This document shows, piece by piece, positions 7,160 through 14,950 of a stretch of 17,020 nucleotides of DNA. The stretch covers positions 1 to 17,020 of the forward strand of contig JANNED010000308.1 of NCBI GenBank assembly GCA_031388245.1. The letters are read 5' to 3'. Position 1 is the stretch's first letter. Every line of letters starts with the position of its first letter. The notes below the pieces were generated by a model that was given only the letters and a program-made list of their open reading frames with translations, made no database searches and was not told where the DNA came from. The DNA is from JANMDU01 sp031388245 (lineage in GTDB: Bacteria > Pseudomonadota > Gammaproteobacteria > Burkholderiales > Burkholderiaceae_C). Position numbers and translations under genes: made by a program.

Positions 7160-8741
7160 GTTGATGCTCACCCTCTATCGTCTGTATCCGTTCGCCCGGA
7201 GCCTGTCTTGAGCTTGATTGATCAGGGAGGGTGGACGCATCGCTCCAAAGCCCACTCATCCACTGCCCCACCAATTCAACACTTGCATCCGCACGCGCAA
7301 TGCTTGGCGACAGCGCCCCTTTGGCCATCACTTGCAAGCGATCCGAGAGCTCAAACAATTCTTCAATTTCCTCGCTGACCACCAGCACAGCGCAGCCTGC
7401 ATCGCGCAGCGCAAGTATCTCTGCATGAATTTGCGCCGCTGCGCCCACATCGACGCCCCACGTGGGCTGCGAGACGATGAGTAAGGTGGGCTGCGCAGAA
7501 ATCTCTCGCCCCATGATGAATTTTTGCAAATTACCACCTGAGAGGCTGCGCGCTACTGCACCTGCTCCACCATCCGGGCCGCCTGCTTTCACGCCGAAGC
7601 GGGCGATGATGGCATGGGCTTGAATTCGCAATTTGGCCGGCGTGATCCAGCCCGAGGGCGAGACAGCCTCATGCCGCGTGAGGAGTAAGTTTTGTGCCAA
7701 GCTCATCACCGGCACAGCGCCACGCCCCAGCCGCTCCTCAGGCACGAAATGCATGCCCAAAGCGCGCCGCGCATTTGGCGGCAAATTGCCGACAGATTGG
7801 CCGCTAATCGCTATGGCTTCGCGCAGCACACGGGCATCTTCCCCGCTGATGGCCGCCATCAATTCCTTTTGCCCGTTGCCCGACACACCGGCAATGCCGA
7901 GCACTTCACCTGCATGCACGGCGAGCGAGATGCCTTCCAAATCCACAGCGAAGGCATCGGCTTTGGGCAGCGACAAATTTTTCACTTGCAATACTGCCGC
8001 ACCGGCATTGGAGGCGCGATGCGCCAATGCAGGCGGCTCAGCGCCAATCATCATGCGCGAGAGGCTGGCGTTGCTCTCCTGCGCAGGCGTGCAAGTCGCC
8101 ACCACCCTCCCGCCGCGCATCACGGTGCAGGTATCACAAAGTGCGCGAATCTCATGCAACTTATGCGAGATGTAGAGAATGCTACAGCCTTGCTTTTTTA
8201 AAAGCCGCAAGGTTTCAAAGAGTTTTTCCACCGCTTGCGGCGTGAGCACCGAGGTAGGCTCATCCAAAATCAGCAGCTTGGGATTTGTGAGCAAAGCGCG
8301 GATGATCTCTACGCGCTGGCGCTCGCCCACTGAAAGCGTATGCACAGGCCGCAGCGGATCAATGGGCAAGCCGTATTCGCTGGCCTTCTGAGAAATGGCC
8401 TGTGTGACTTGCGCCAATGTTTGGGAGGCATCTAAGCCCAATAACACGTTCTCTGCCACGGTCAGCGTTTCAAACAAGCTGAAATGTTGAAACACCATGG
8501 CAATGCCTAAGGCCCGCGCTTCCTGCGGATTGCGAATATTCACCGCTTGGCCATCAAAGCGCATGCTGCCACGGTCTGCTTGCGTCGCGCCATAAATAAT
8601 TTTCATCAGCGTCGATTTCCCCGCGCCATTTTCGCCAAGCACCGCATGAATTTCCCCGGGCTGCACGTTCAGGCTCACCGCATCATTGGCCACCACTGAT
8701 GGATAGGCTTTTGTGATGCCTTGCAGCGCCAAGCGCATCAT
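7146..8741 (-). CDS. ABC transporter ATP-binding protein, tandem-domain BMP/sugar type
   Basis: The 531-residue ATPase has two nucleotide-binding domains and would power the importer. The first domain is complete: Walker A GENGAGKST (36-44), Q-loop VFQHF (Q85), signature LSVGE (136-140) and Walker B LLILDEPTS (from 156). The second has a degenerate Walker A (GVSGNGQKE), a good signature LSGGNLQK and a Walker B in which the usual acidic pair is replaced (LLIVSQPTWGVDVG). That asymmetry is usual in the RbsA/NupA-like family, so it is not damage. ATG 8741 overlaps the LysR stop by 4 bp (ATGA); a second ATG follows immediately. The 3' end overlaps the permease start. Confidence 0.93.
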   Translation of the reverse strand: MMRLALQGITKAYPSVVANDAVSLNVQPGEIHAVLGENGAGKSTLMKIIYGATQADRGSMRFDGQAVNIRNPQEARALGIAMVFQHFSLFETLTVAENVLLGLDASQTLAQVTQAISQKASEYGLPIDPLRPVHTLSVGERQRVEIIRALLTNPKLLILDEPTSVLTPQAVEKLFETLRLLKKQGCSILYISHKLHEIRALCDTCTVMRGGRVVATCTPAQESNASLSRMMIGAEPPALAHRASNAGAAVLQVKNLSLPKADAFAVDLEGISLAVHAGEVLGIAGVSGNGQKELMAAISGEDARVLREAIAISGQSVGNLPPNARRALGMHFVPEERLGRGAVPVMSLAQNLLLTRHEAVSPSGWITPAKLRIQAHAIIARFGVKAGGPDGGAGAVARSLSGGNLQKFIMGREISAQPTLLIVSQPTWGVDVGAAAQIHAEILALRDAGCAVLVVSEEIEELFELSDRLQVMAKGALSPSIARADASVELVGQWMSGLWSDASTLPDQSSSRQAPGERIQTIEGEHQHATA

Positions 8742-9685
8742 GCGGCCACCTTGAGCGAAGCCGCGACAGCTTTGACCTGTTCACGCAACCACTTGGCTTG
8801 CGCAGATGCATGCGAGCGCTCATGCCAAAGCTGGTAATACATCATCGGCGGAAATTCAATCGGGCAAGGCAGAATTTTTACGGCCAAGCTGCCGAGCAAG
8901 CCGCTCACATACCGCTCGCAGTATTGCCGGCCTGTGGTGAGGACGAGCAAGCTGTTTGCCACCATGCTGGGGATCAAACCGAAATGCGGGCAGCGGGCGG
9001 TGATGTTGCGTGAGACCGCGAGGCTGGCCAGATGATCGTCAATCACGCCTTTCGCACCTGGGTGCGTGGGTGTGGGGGCGATGTGTTCACAGCTGAGCCA
9101 GCTCTCCATCGTCCATTTGCGTCGCAGGGCGGGGTGCTTGTCGCTGACGAGGCACACCACTTCATCAGAAAACAGTTTTCCCATGTGCAAATCATCGGGT
9201 GGCTCAGGCCAATTGCCAATGACGATATCGCAGTCGCCTTGCGCCAATCTTTGACGGTAATCTTGAGCGCCCGACAAGGGTTGAATATCAATCTTTGAAA
9301 TCGGCGCTTGGCGCTTGATCAGGCTCACCAACTGCGGCAAAAACAGCGGATCAAGATAATCGCTTGCAGCAATGCGAAAGCTGCTCTGCGTCGTTTGCGG
9401 ATCGAAGCCGCGCGCATCAGAGAACATCACCTCGGCAGCACGAATAATGTGAGCGCTGGGCTCGATCATGCGCAGGCCAGCGTCGGTGGGCACCATGCCC
9501 GCGCCAGAGCGCACCAAAAGAGGATCGCCCGACAATTCCCGCAGTCGTTTCAAAGCCGCGCTCACAGCAGGTTGATACATACCCAGCCGAGTAGCGGCGC
9601 GTGAGACGGAGCGTTCAGTGAGCACGGTGTGCAAGACCTTAATCAAATGTAGGTCGATCTTGTCAAGCATGGCGCTGTTTTGCAT
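8738..9685 (-). CDS. LysR-family transcriptional regulator
   Basis: This 315-residue regulator has a winged helix-turn-helix at about residues 22-65 (SVSRAATRLGMYQPAVSAALKRLREL) and a C-terminal LysR effector-binding domain with SFRIAASDYLDPLFLP and later QGDCDIVIGNWPEPPDDL. It is the first gene of the transporter operon, joined to the ATPase by a 4-bp overlap, and is divergent from xdhA across a 70-bp gap. This arrangement suggests it controls transporter, dehydrogenase, or both in response to a purine or purine product; that is inference from position. An alternative start is the ATG at 9670 (residue 6). No clear ribosome site favours either. Confidence 0.9.
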   Translation of the reverse strand: MQNSAMLDKIDLHLIKVLHTVLTERSVSRAATRLGMYQPAVSAALKRLRELSGDPLLVRSGAGMVPTDAGLRMIEPSAHIIRAAEVMFSDARGFDPQTTQSSFRIAASDYLDPLFLPQLVSLIKRQAPISKIDIQPLSGAQDYRQRLAQGDCDIVIGNWPEPPDDLHMGKLFSDEVVCLVSDKHPALRRKWTMESWLSCEHIAPTPTHPGAKGVIDDHLASLAVSRNITARCPHFGLIPSMVANSLLVLTTGRQYCERYVSGLLGSLAVKILPCPIEFPPMMYYQLWHERSHASAQAKWLREQVKAVAASLKVAA

Positions 9686-9755
9686 ACGGCAAGGAGTTTG
9701 AGGGCTATATGGCGGCGGGTATGGGGCGACATAACATCTGAGCTACCCTTTAAAA
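9686..9755. promoter_or_regulatory. Divergent LysR/xdhA intergenic region
   Basis: These 70 bases separate the two divergent units and must hold both start signals unless promoters extend into the genes. A TTGAGG at 9698-9703 could be a -35 for xdhA, but no good -10 box stands at the right distance, as would fit an activator-dependent promoter. I could not identify a convincing T-N11-A LysR box. The region also lacks a clear ribosome site for either gene. Confidence 0.45.
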
Positions 9756-11228
9756 ATGCAAGTCAAAACACTTCGATTTCTGCATCGCGGGCAACAACGT
9801 GAGATACAGAATGTACCACCCACACGCACACTCTTGCAGCTGATTCGGGAAGATCTGCATCTGTGCGGCACAAAAGAAGGCTGCAATGAGGGCGATTGTG
9901 GCGCATGCACAGTGGTGCTGCGTGAGCCGGGAGAATCTGAGTACAAAGCCGTCAACAGCTGCATTCGGTTTGCGCATTCGATCGAAGGGCTGGAGCTCAC
10001 CACTGTGGAGGATTTGTCTGCCGATGGGCCATTGCATCCCGCGCAAGAAGCGTTGGTGCAATGCCACGGTTCGCAATGCGGCTTTTGTACGCCGGGCTTT
10101 GTGATGAGCATGTTTGCGCTGCATGAAAATTCGCTTGCAAGGCGGCAGGTGGTGGATCGCAGCGCGGCGCAGGTGGCTTTGTCGGGCAATCTTTGCCGAT
10201 GCACCGGGTATCGTCCAATTTTGGATGCCGCAGTGACCATGCAAATGCTATCAAAAAATGAGCAAACTATGCAGGAAATACGCTGGCAAAGTGCTCAAAA
10301 AGGTTTAAAAACTGCCTGCAAACCCGCCGTTGGCGACTATTTGCTACCCACCACACTTGCCGAGCTGCTGGTGCTGCGCAGCCAGCACAGCGCTGCGCAA
10401 ATCGTGGCTGGCTGCACCGATGTGGGGCTGTGGGTCAACAAAGGGCATCAAGAATTGACGCAAATTTTGGATGTGAGCCGTGTGGCCGAGCTGCGCCGCA
10501 TTGAGCGCTATCCGCATCACATCGCCATGGGTGCCGCTGTCTCGCTTCATGAGGCGTATGCGGCGCTGGTGCAAGATCGACCGCAGCTCAAAACCTTCAG
10601 TGAGCGCTTTGCTGGCCTGAGCGTGCGCAACAGCGGCACACTGGGTGGCAATGTGGCCAACGGCTCGCCGATAGGTGATTCCATGCCGCTGTTGATCGCG
10701 CTGAAGGCCAATGTGGTGCTCATGAGCGTTCGAGGCCATCGTGAAATGCCATTGGAGCAGCTCTATACGGGTTATCGCAAAAACGTGATGGCTCACGATG
10801 AAGTGCTCGCGTGGATCAAAGTGCCACGGCCCACTTCGTCAGAATTCAGCCGCATCTACAAAATCTCCAAGCGCTATGACGATGACATCTCCGCTGTTTG
10901 CCTTGCGATCTCCGCCGAACGTGTGATGGAAGGCGATGGCGATGCCATCAGGCGCTTGAGCATCGGCGTAGGCGGTGTGGCCGCCACGCCAGTACGCGCT
11001 ATCAAAACAGAAGCGCTCTGCGAAGATCCTACAACGGTGAGTGGTCTGTTTGGGTCTATCAAAGCAGCCCTGCAGGCAGAATTTGACCCGATTTCAGACA
11101 TGCGAGCCAGCAGCGCTTACCGCCGCGAATTGCTGGGCGCTTTGATTGATCGCTTTGAGAGCGATTGGCGCGGCGAAAAGTTGGTGAGCTTGGAGTCTTG
11201 GGAAGATTTGGCGCAGGTGCTGTCATGA
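9756..11228 (+). CDS. xdhA: Xanthine dehydrogenase small subunit XdhA (Fe-S and FAD)
   Basis: The 490-residue subunit carries the electron-transfer part of xanthine dehydrogenase, which oxidises hypoxanthine and xanthine to urate with NAD+. The N-terminal ferredoxin-like domain has GTKEGCNEGDCGACTV (Cys43, Cys48, Cys51, with Cys69). The helical second 2Fe-2S domain has SQCGFCTPGF (Cys108, Cys111) and GNLCRCTGYRPI (Cys147, Cys149). The FAD domain from about residue 192 has IVAGCTDVGL and SGTLGGNVANGSPIGDS. The linker between them (about 164-187) is encoded by repeat copy C; a weaker repeat match (copy F) lies in the C-terminal FAD region. Gene end overlaps xdhB by ATGA. Length is normal for the two-subunit bacterial enzyme. 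Confidence 0.96.
   Translation: MQVKTLRFLHRGQQREIQNVPPTRTLLQLIREDLHLCGTKEGCNEGDCGACTVVLREPGESEYKAVNSCIRFAHSIEGLELTTVEDLSADGPLHPAQEALVQCHGSQCGFCTPGFVMSMFALHENSLARRQVVDRSAAQVALSGNLCRCTGYRPILDAAVTMQMLSKNEQTMQEIRWQSAQKGLKTACKPAVGDYLLPTTLAELLVLRSQHSAAQIVAGCTDVGLWVNKGHQELTQILDVSRVAELRRIERYPHHIAMGAAVSLHEAYAALVQDRPQLKTFSERFAGLSVRNSGTLGGNVANGSPIGDSMPLLIALKANVVLMSVRGHREMPLEQLYTGYRKNVMAHDEVLAWIKVPRPTSSEFSRIYKISKRYDDDISAVCLAISAERVMEGDGDAIRRLSIGVGGVAATPVRAIKTEALCEDPTTVSGLFGSIKAALQAEFDPISDMRASSAYRRELLGALIDRFESDWRGEKLVSLESWEDLAQVLS
10246..10311 (+). repeat. 66-bp interspersed repeat, copy C (inside xdhA linker)
   Basis: It aligns ungapped with the non-coding copy D at 14491: 38 of the first 51 bases agree, counted by hand, including TGCTAT, an unbroken AGCAAACTAT and ACGCTGG. 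It is in frame within xdhA and encodes the linker between the iron-sulfur and FAD domains (LSKNEQTMQEIRWQSAQKG). The sense orientation matches copies A, E and F. Confidence 0.78.
10997..11062 (+). repeat. 66-bp interspersed repeat, copy F (weak, inside xdhA C-terminal region)
   Basis: GCTATCAAAAC, AGC, CTGCG and an ACxxCGG block fall in the same register as copy E (27 of 45 bases by hand). The right half is poorly conserved. It is read in the frame used by copy A (GCTATC as Ala-Ile). As homologues have protein sequence of similar length here, this may be chance. Confidence 0.4.
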
Positions 11229-13525
11229 GCGCCGGCTCAAACATGGCGCTGCCAACCGCTGGCCAGAGTGTGGCCCATGAGTCTGCGCGTGCTCAGGTGC
11301 AAGGCGCCGTGCGCTATGTGGATGACATCCCTGAGCTGCAAGGCACATTGCATGCTGCGCCAGTGATGTCTCGCATCGCGCATGGCCGAGTGCGCTCGCT
11401 TGATTTTTCAGCCGCATTGGCCATGCCCGGCGTGCGCGGTGTCGTGACACAAGCTGACATCCCCGGTGATCCGATCTTTGCCGCCTTCGGGCATGACGAG
11501 CCCATCTTCGCCACGGAGACCGTGCAGTATGTGGGCAACGTCTTGGCGATCATCGTGGCCGATGATGTGATGACGGCTCGCAAGGCTGCGCGACGCGTGA
11601 AGGCCGATATTGAGCCGCTGCCCGCGATCCTCAGCACGCAGGAAGCCATGGAGAAAAATCATTTCGTTTTGCCGCCTGTGCATGTGGCTCGCGGTGATGC
11701 AGATACGGCGCTTTCTGTAGCTGCGCATCGCCTTCAAGGTGCATTCAGCGTGGGCGGCCAAGAGCATTTTTATCTCGAAGGCCAAGTGACCTATGCGCAG
11801 CCGCAAGAGATGGGGCAGTGGCTCATCTACAGCAGCACGCAGCACCCCGGCGAGGTGCAGCATTGGGTCGCACATGCATTGAAGCTCAGCCTGCACGACG
11901 TGCGCGTGGAGACGCGGCGCATGGGCGGCGGCTTCGGTGGCAAAGAGACGCAAGCCGGCCATCTCGCCGTCTGGTCTGCGCTGGCTGCTCTCAAATTCGC
12001 AAGCCCCGTGAAGCTGCGGCTTGATCGCGATGATGATTTTCTGATCACGGGCAAGCGCCACCCTTTTGACTACGATTACGAAGTGGGTTTTGATGACACA
12101 GGCTTGCTCAGCGGCTTGCGTGTGAGCATGCGCGTGAACTGCGGCTTTTCTGCTGATCTCTCTGGCCCTGTGGCCGACCGCGCGATCTTCCACCTTGACA
12201 ACGCCTACTTCCTGCAAGACGTGTCGATCAGCTCCTACCGCTGCAAGACGCATACGCAAAGCCACACCGCCTTTCGCGGCTTCGGCGGCCCGCAGGGCAT
12301 GATGGTGATCGAAACCATCATGGGCGAGATCGCTCGATACCTGAAGGTTGACGCGCTGCAGGTTCGTCGTAGAAATCTCTATGCCACGGCCGGCCAAACC
12401 ACCCACTACGGCATGCCTGTAGAAGACAACATTCTCCACGATTTGCTATCAAAACTAGAGCATTCTGCGCAATATCAACGCCGGCGAGAAACCATAAATG
12501 CTTGGAATTCACAACACAACCACTTCAAGCGCGGCATCAGCATCACCCCCGTCAAATTCGGCATCAGCTTCACCGCGACGCTCTTCAACCAAGCCGGCGC
12601 ACTGGTGCATGTGTACACCGATGGCAGTGTGCAGATCAACCATGGCGGCACAGAAATGGGCCAAGGCTTGCATACAAAAGTAGCGCAAATCGTGGCGCAT
12701 GAGCTGGGCATCTCGCTCGCGCTCGTCCGAGCCACAGCCAGCGACACCAGCAAAATCCCCAACGCGAGCGCCACCGCTGCCAGCGCTGGCACGGATCTCA
12801 ATGGCCGCGCCGCCCAATTCGCCGCTGCAAGCGTCAAGGGCAAACTTGCGGCATTTGTGAGCGGACTGGATCATTGCGGTGCTGGCGCCATCAGCTTCCG
12901 TGACGGCCAAGTGATCTCCCCCACACAATCGCGCCCGTGGCAAGACGTCGTCTCGGCAGCATACGCCAACCGCATCCAATTGTGGAGCGACGGCTTCTAT
13001 GCCACGCCCAAAATCCATTACGACAAAACCACGCTCACTGGCCGCCCCTTCTACTACTTTGCTTATGGCGCAGCTTGCACCGAAGTCATCATCGATGCGC
13101 GCACGGGCGAGAGCCGCATCCTCAAAGTAGACATCTTGCACGATGCGGGCCGCAGCATCAACCCAGCGATCGACATTGGGCAAATCGAGGGCGCATTCGT
13201 CCAAGGCATGGGCTGGCTCACTACCGAGCAACTCGTCTGGAATGAAAACGGCCACCTCGCCACACACGCCCCCAGCACCTACAAAATCCCCGCGACCGGC
13301 TGCATCCCTGAGCATTTCAATGTTGCGCTTTGGAACGAACCCAATCGCGAAGACAACATCTTTGGCAGCAAAGCCGTCGGCGAGCCGCCTTTCATGCTGG
13401 CCATCAGTGTGTGGGAGGCCATACGCGAAGCGGTGGCCGCAGCCAGCGGCGATACTTCGAGGCTAAATGCGCCTTGCACAGCGGAAAATGTATTGCGCTG
13501 TAAAACAGTCAAAATACAGGCATGA
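11225..13525 (+). CDS. xdhB: Xanthine dehydrogenase large subunit XdhB (molybdopterin)
   Basis: The 766-residue subunit holds the molybdenum cofactor and the active site. Visible motifs are GGQEHFYLEGQ (Gln179, Glu185), RMGGGFGGKE (from about 232), TAFRGFGGPQG (Arg351), GGTEMGQGLHTK (from about 474) and AVGEPPFM with the catalytic glutamate at 720. ATG 11225 overlaps the xdhA stop (ATGA) and has AGGTG 8 bases upstream; the longer reading from 11165 lies inside xdhA and is rejected. The product works with XdhA as a heterotetramer in the cytoplasm. Residues about 407-429 (LLSKLEHSAQYQRRR) are encoded by a repeat-like stretch (copy E). No xdhC, the usual cofactor-maturation partner, follows; gloA does, with a 4-bp overlap. 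Confidence 0.96.
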   Translation: MSAGSNMALPTAGQSVAHESARAQVQGAVRYVDDIPELQGTLHAAPVMSRIAHGRVRSLDFSAALAMPGVRGVVTQADIPGDPIFAAFGHDEPIFATETVQYVGNVLAIIVADDVMTARKAARRVKADIEPLPAILSTQEAMEKNHFVLPPVHVARGDADTALSVAAHRLQGAFSVGGQEHFYLEGQVTYAQPQEMGQWLIYSSTQHPGEVQHWVAHALKLSLHDVRVETRRMGGGFGGKETQAGHLAVWSALAALKFASPVKLRLDRDDDFLITGKRHPFDYDYEVGFDDTGLLSGLRVSMRVNCGFSADLSGPVADRAIFHLDNAYFLQDVSISSYRCKTHTQSHTAFRGFGGPQGMMVIETIMGEIARYLKVDALQVRRRNLYATAGQTTHYGMPVEDNILHDLLSKLEHSAQYQRRRETINAWNSQHNHFKRGISITPVKFGISFTATLFNQAGALVHVYTDGSVQINHGGTEMGQGLHTKVAQIVAHELGISLALVRATASDTSKIPNASATAASAGTDLNGRAAQFAAASVKGKLAAFVSGLDHCGAGAISFRDGQVISPTQSRPWQDVVSAAYANRIQLWSDGFYATPKIHYDKTTLTGRPFYYFAYGAACTEVIIDARTGESRILKVDILHDAGRSINPAIDIGQIEGAFVQGMGWLTTEQLVWNENGHLATHAPSTYKIPATGCIPEHFNVALWNEPNREDNIFGSKAVGEPPFMLAISVWEAIREAVAAASGDTSRLNAPCTAENVLRCKTVKIQA
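12444..12509 (+). repeat. 66-bp interspersed repeat, copy E (inside xdhB)
   Basis: TGCTATCAAAA, GAGCA, CGGC and the tail TAAATG fall in the shared register; 30 of the first 45 bases match copy C, counted by hand. It is read in the same frame as copy C (CTA TCA as Leu-Ser). From memory, homologous XdhB proteins have sequence of similar length here, so the element may have replaced rather than lengthened the protein, or part of the match may be convergent. Confidence 0.6.
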
Positions 13526-13923
13526 GACTTCTTCACACCATGTTGCGCGTGGGCAACCTACAGCGCTCGATTGATTTTTATACCCAAGTCATGGGCATGC
13601 AGCTGCTGCGCACCACCGAGAGACCAGAGCAACACTACTCGCTTGCCTTTGTGGGCTACGGCACCAATCCTGAGCACGCTGAAATCGAGCTCACGTATAA
13701 CCACGGCGTGGACAGCTACGATTTGGGCAGCGCTTATGGCCACATCGCCATCGGCGTGAAAGATGTGGCAGCCACCTGCGCTGCAGTTCGCGACAGAGCC
13801 GCGAGCCTGAAGGGTGCGATCACGCGCGAGCCAGGCCCTGTGAAAGGCGGCAACACCGTGATCGCTTTCATCACGGATCCCGATGGCTACAAAATCGAAC
13901 TGATCGAGCGAACAGCGCTGTAA
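13522..13923 (+). CDS. gloA: Lactoylglutathione lyase (glyoxalase I)
   Basis: The 133-residue enzyme converts the hemithioacetal of methylglyoxal and glutathione to S-lactoylglutathione. The sequence is very close to Escherichia coli GloA as I recall it: MRLLHTMLRVGNLQRSIDFY at the start, then SLAFVGYG and DPDGYKIELIE. The four metal ligands are present: His5, Glu56, His74 and Glu126 (Glu122 in E. coli, shifted by a four-residue insertion near residue 95). ATG 13522 overlaps the xdhB stop by ATGA, so translation is coupled to xanthine dehydrogenase. This is an unusual place for gloA, where xdhC is commonly found. A thioesterase gene follows after 4 bp. Confidence 0.95.
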   Translation: MRLLHTMLRVGNLQRSIDFYTQVMGMQLLRTTERPEQHYSLAFVGYGTNPEHAEIELTYNHGVDSYDLGSAYGHIAIGVKDVAATCAAVRDRAASLKGAITREPGPVKGGNTVIAFITDPDGYKIELIERTAL

Positions 13924-13927
13924 AAAT

Positions 13928-14488
13928 ATGACACCACCTGAAGACAGATTGCACGTGTTAACCCATTGGCGCGAAGAAGAGGCGGCTGTGCGCGCACGCT
14001 TGGCCGCAGGCCAAGGCGCTGGCTTTGCTGATTTGAGCTACGTCGCTAGCAAAAGCGGCTTAGAGCTGATGCAAGCTATGCTGCGTGGCGAAGTGCCCTG
14101 CGCTCACATTGGAGTCACGATGGATTTCGTGTTGATTGCAGCAAACGCTGGCGAAGCCATCTTCCAAGGCACTCCCCAAACCAAGCATCTCAATCCCATG
14201 GGCACGGTGCATGGCGGCTGGTATGCCACGTTGCTCGATTCTGCCGTGGGCTGCGCTGTTCACACCATGATGCCGCCAGGGCGCGGCTACACCACGGCTG
14301 AGCTGTCTGTGAATCTCGTGCGCGGCGCAGCAGTCGGCAAAGAGCCGCTGCGCGTGATCGGCAAAGTTCTGCATTGCGGCAAACAGCTGGCCACTGCCGA
14401 AGGCCGCATTGTGGATGCAGCAGGCAAGCTCTATGCCCACGCAACAACAACTTGCTTGGTCTTTGAGCTGCCGAAATACGCCATGTGA
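13928..14488 (+). CDS. PaaI-family hotdog thioesterase
   Basis: The 186-residue cytosolic protein has a single hotdog domain that should hydrolyse an acyl-CoA thioester. The active-site signature is LNPMGTVHGGWYATLLDSAVGCAV, with Asn89, His95-Gly96-Gly97 and the likely catalytic Asp104. The first ~55 residues are a family-like N-terminal extension. It starts 4 bp after gloA and is the last gene of the xdhAB-gloA unit; the ribosome site is poor, suggesting coupling. Family members act on phenylacetyl-CoA-type or other aromatic and medium-chain acyl-CoAs, so a link with the paa genes 13 kb away is possible but unproven. Substrate unknown. Confidence 0.85.
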   Translation: MTPPEDRLHVLTHWREEEAAVRARLAAGQGAGFADLSYVASKSGLELMQAMLRGEVPCAHIGVTMDFVLIAANAGEAIFQGTPQTKHLNPMGTVHGGWYATLLDSAVGCAVHTMMPPGRGYTTAELSVNLVRGAAVGKEPLRVIGKVLHCGKQLATAEGRIVDAAGKLYAHATTTCLVFELPKYAM

Positions 14489-14490
14489 AA

Positions 14491-14556
14491 TGCTATAAAA
14501 AATATAGCAAACTATCTATATAAAACGCTGGGAAAAGGCTCGTTTTTGCTGAAAAA
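14491..14556 (+). repeat. 66-bp interspersed repeat, copy D (between convergent genes)
   Basis: This copy begins 3 bp after the thioesterase stop and fills the 78-bp gap before the cupin stop. It matches copy C at 38 of 51 bases. Its left end is a perfect hairpin, TGCTATA-AAAAA-TATAGCA (14491-14509), and its right end has GTTTTT-GCTG-AAAAAC. It could act as a 3' end or RNA-stabilising structure for either gene, but it is not a classic GC-rich terminator. Confidence 0.75.
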
Positions 14557-14566
14557 CCGATGAATC

Positions 14567-14950
14567 TCAGGTGCGCACAAACAGGGTCACCAGCGGCGTA
14601 TCGCCGGCTTGCTGGCTTGAATGGCCGTGCAATGCTGCATCAAAATCGGCTCCCTCAGGCAATGTATCGTTGGAGTAGAAGCACTGCCCAGCTCTGAAGA
14701 TGCGCGAGCTGCCATCCTGCAAACCAATCTCCATGGCTCCTTGCAGCACGATCAGCCATTGCGGCGTGCTGGTGCAATGGAAGTTGCTTTGGAAGCCAAC
14801 CGGGCTCCTGCGAAATTGATGGCCGTTGCCTTGGGTCAAGACACTGAATGCAGCGGCAGGCGAGCCTTCGCTCAACGCCAGCCGAATATCGCGAAATTTC
14901 GCGTAACCATCGCTGTCGGTGAAGAGCTCGGGGAGCAATAAAAAAGGCAT
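14567..14950 (-). CDS. Small cupin-domain protein
   Basis: The product (127 residues from ATG 14950) is a single cupin barrel. FHCTSTPQWLIVLQGAMEIGLQDGSSRIFRAGQCFYSNDTLP spans the region of the first cupin motif, here with a reduced set of metal ligands; HGHSSQ and LVTLFVRT follow. I know similar short proteins of unknown function. Two ATGs are possible, 14950 (MPFLLLPELF) and 14959; both lie in the hairpin at 14944-14964. A longer reading from TTG 15013 is unlikely. The gene follows the TRAP binding-protein gene on the same strand by about 70 bp, so it may be expressed by read-through and could act on or sense the transported compound. That is inference. Confidence 0.78.
   Translation of the reverse strand: MPFLLLPELFTDSDGYAKFRDIRLALSEGSPAAAFSVLTQGNGHQFRRSPVGFQSNFHCTSTPQWLIVLQGAMEIGLQDGSSRIFRAGQCFYSNDTLPEGADFDAALHGHSSQQAGDTPLVTLFVRT

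Noticed and set aside
7146..8741. Degenerate second nucleotide-binding domain as a sign of gene decay
   Set aside because: The altered Walker A and the SQPTWGVDVG motif are normal for the second half of this ATPase family.
11054..11090. A further possible repeat start (TCTATCAAAGC) near the end of xdhA
   Set aside because: Only the first few bases match; downstream blocks are not in the common register.
11408..12439. A 343-codon open frame on the minus strand
   Set aside because: It lies entirely opposite xdhB, which has all expected catalytic motifs. The translation is rich in His, Arg and Ala, typical of an antisense shadow in GC-rich codon usage, with no recognisable domain.
12509..13315. 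A 268-codon open frame on the minus strand
   Set aside because: Also a shadow of xdhB; no family motif, and no plausible ribosome site.
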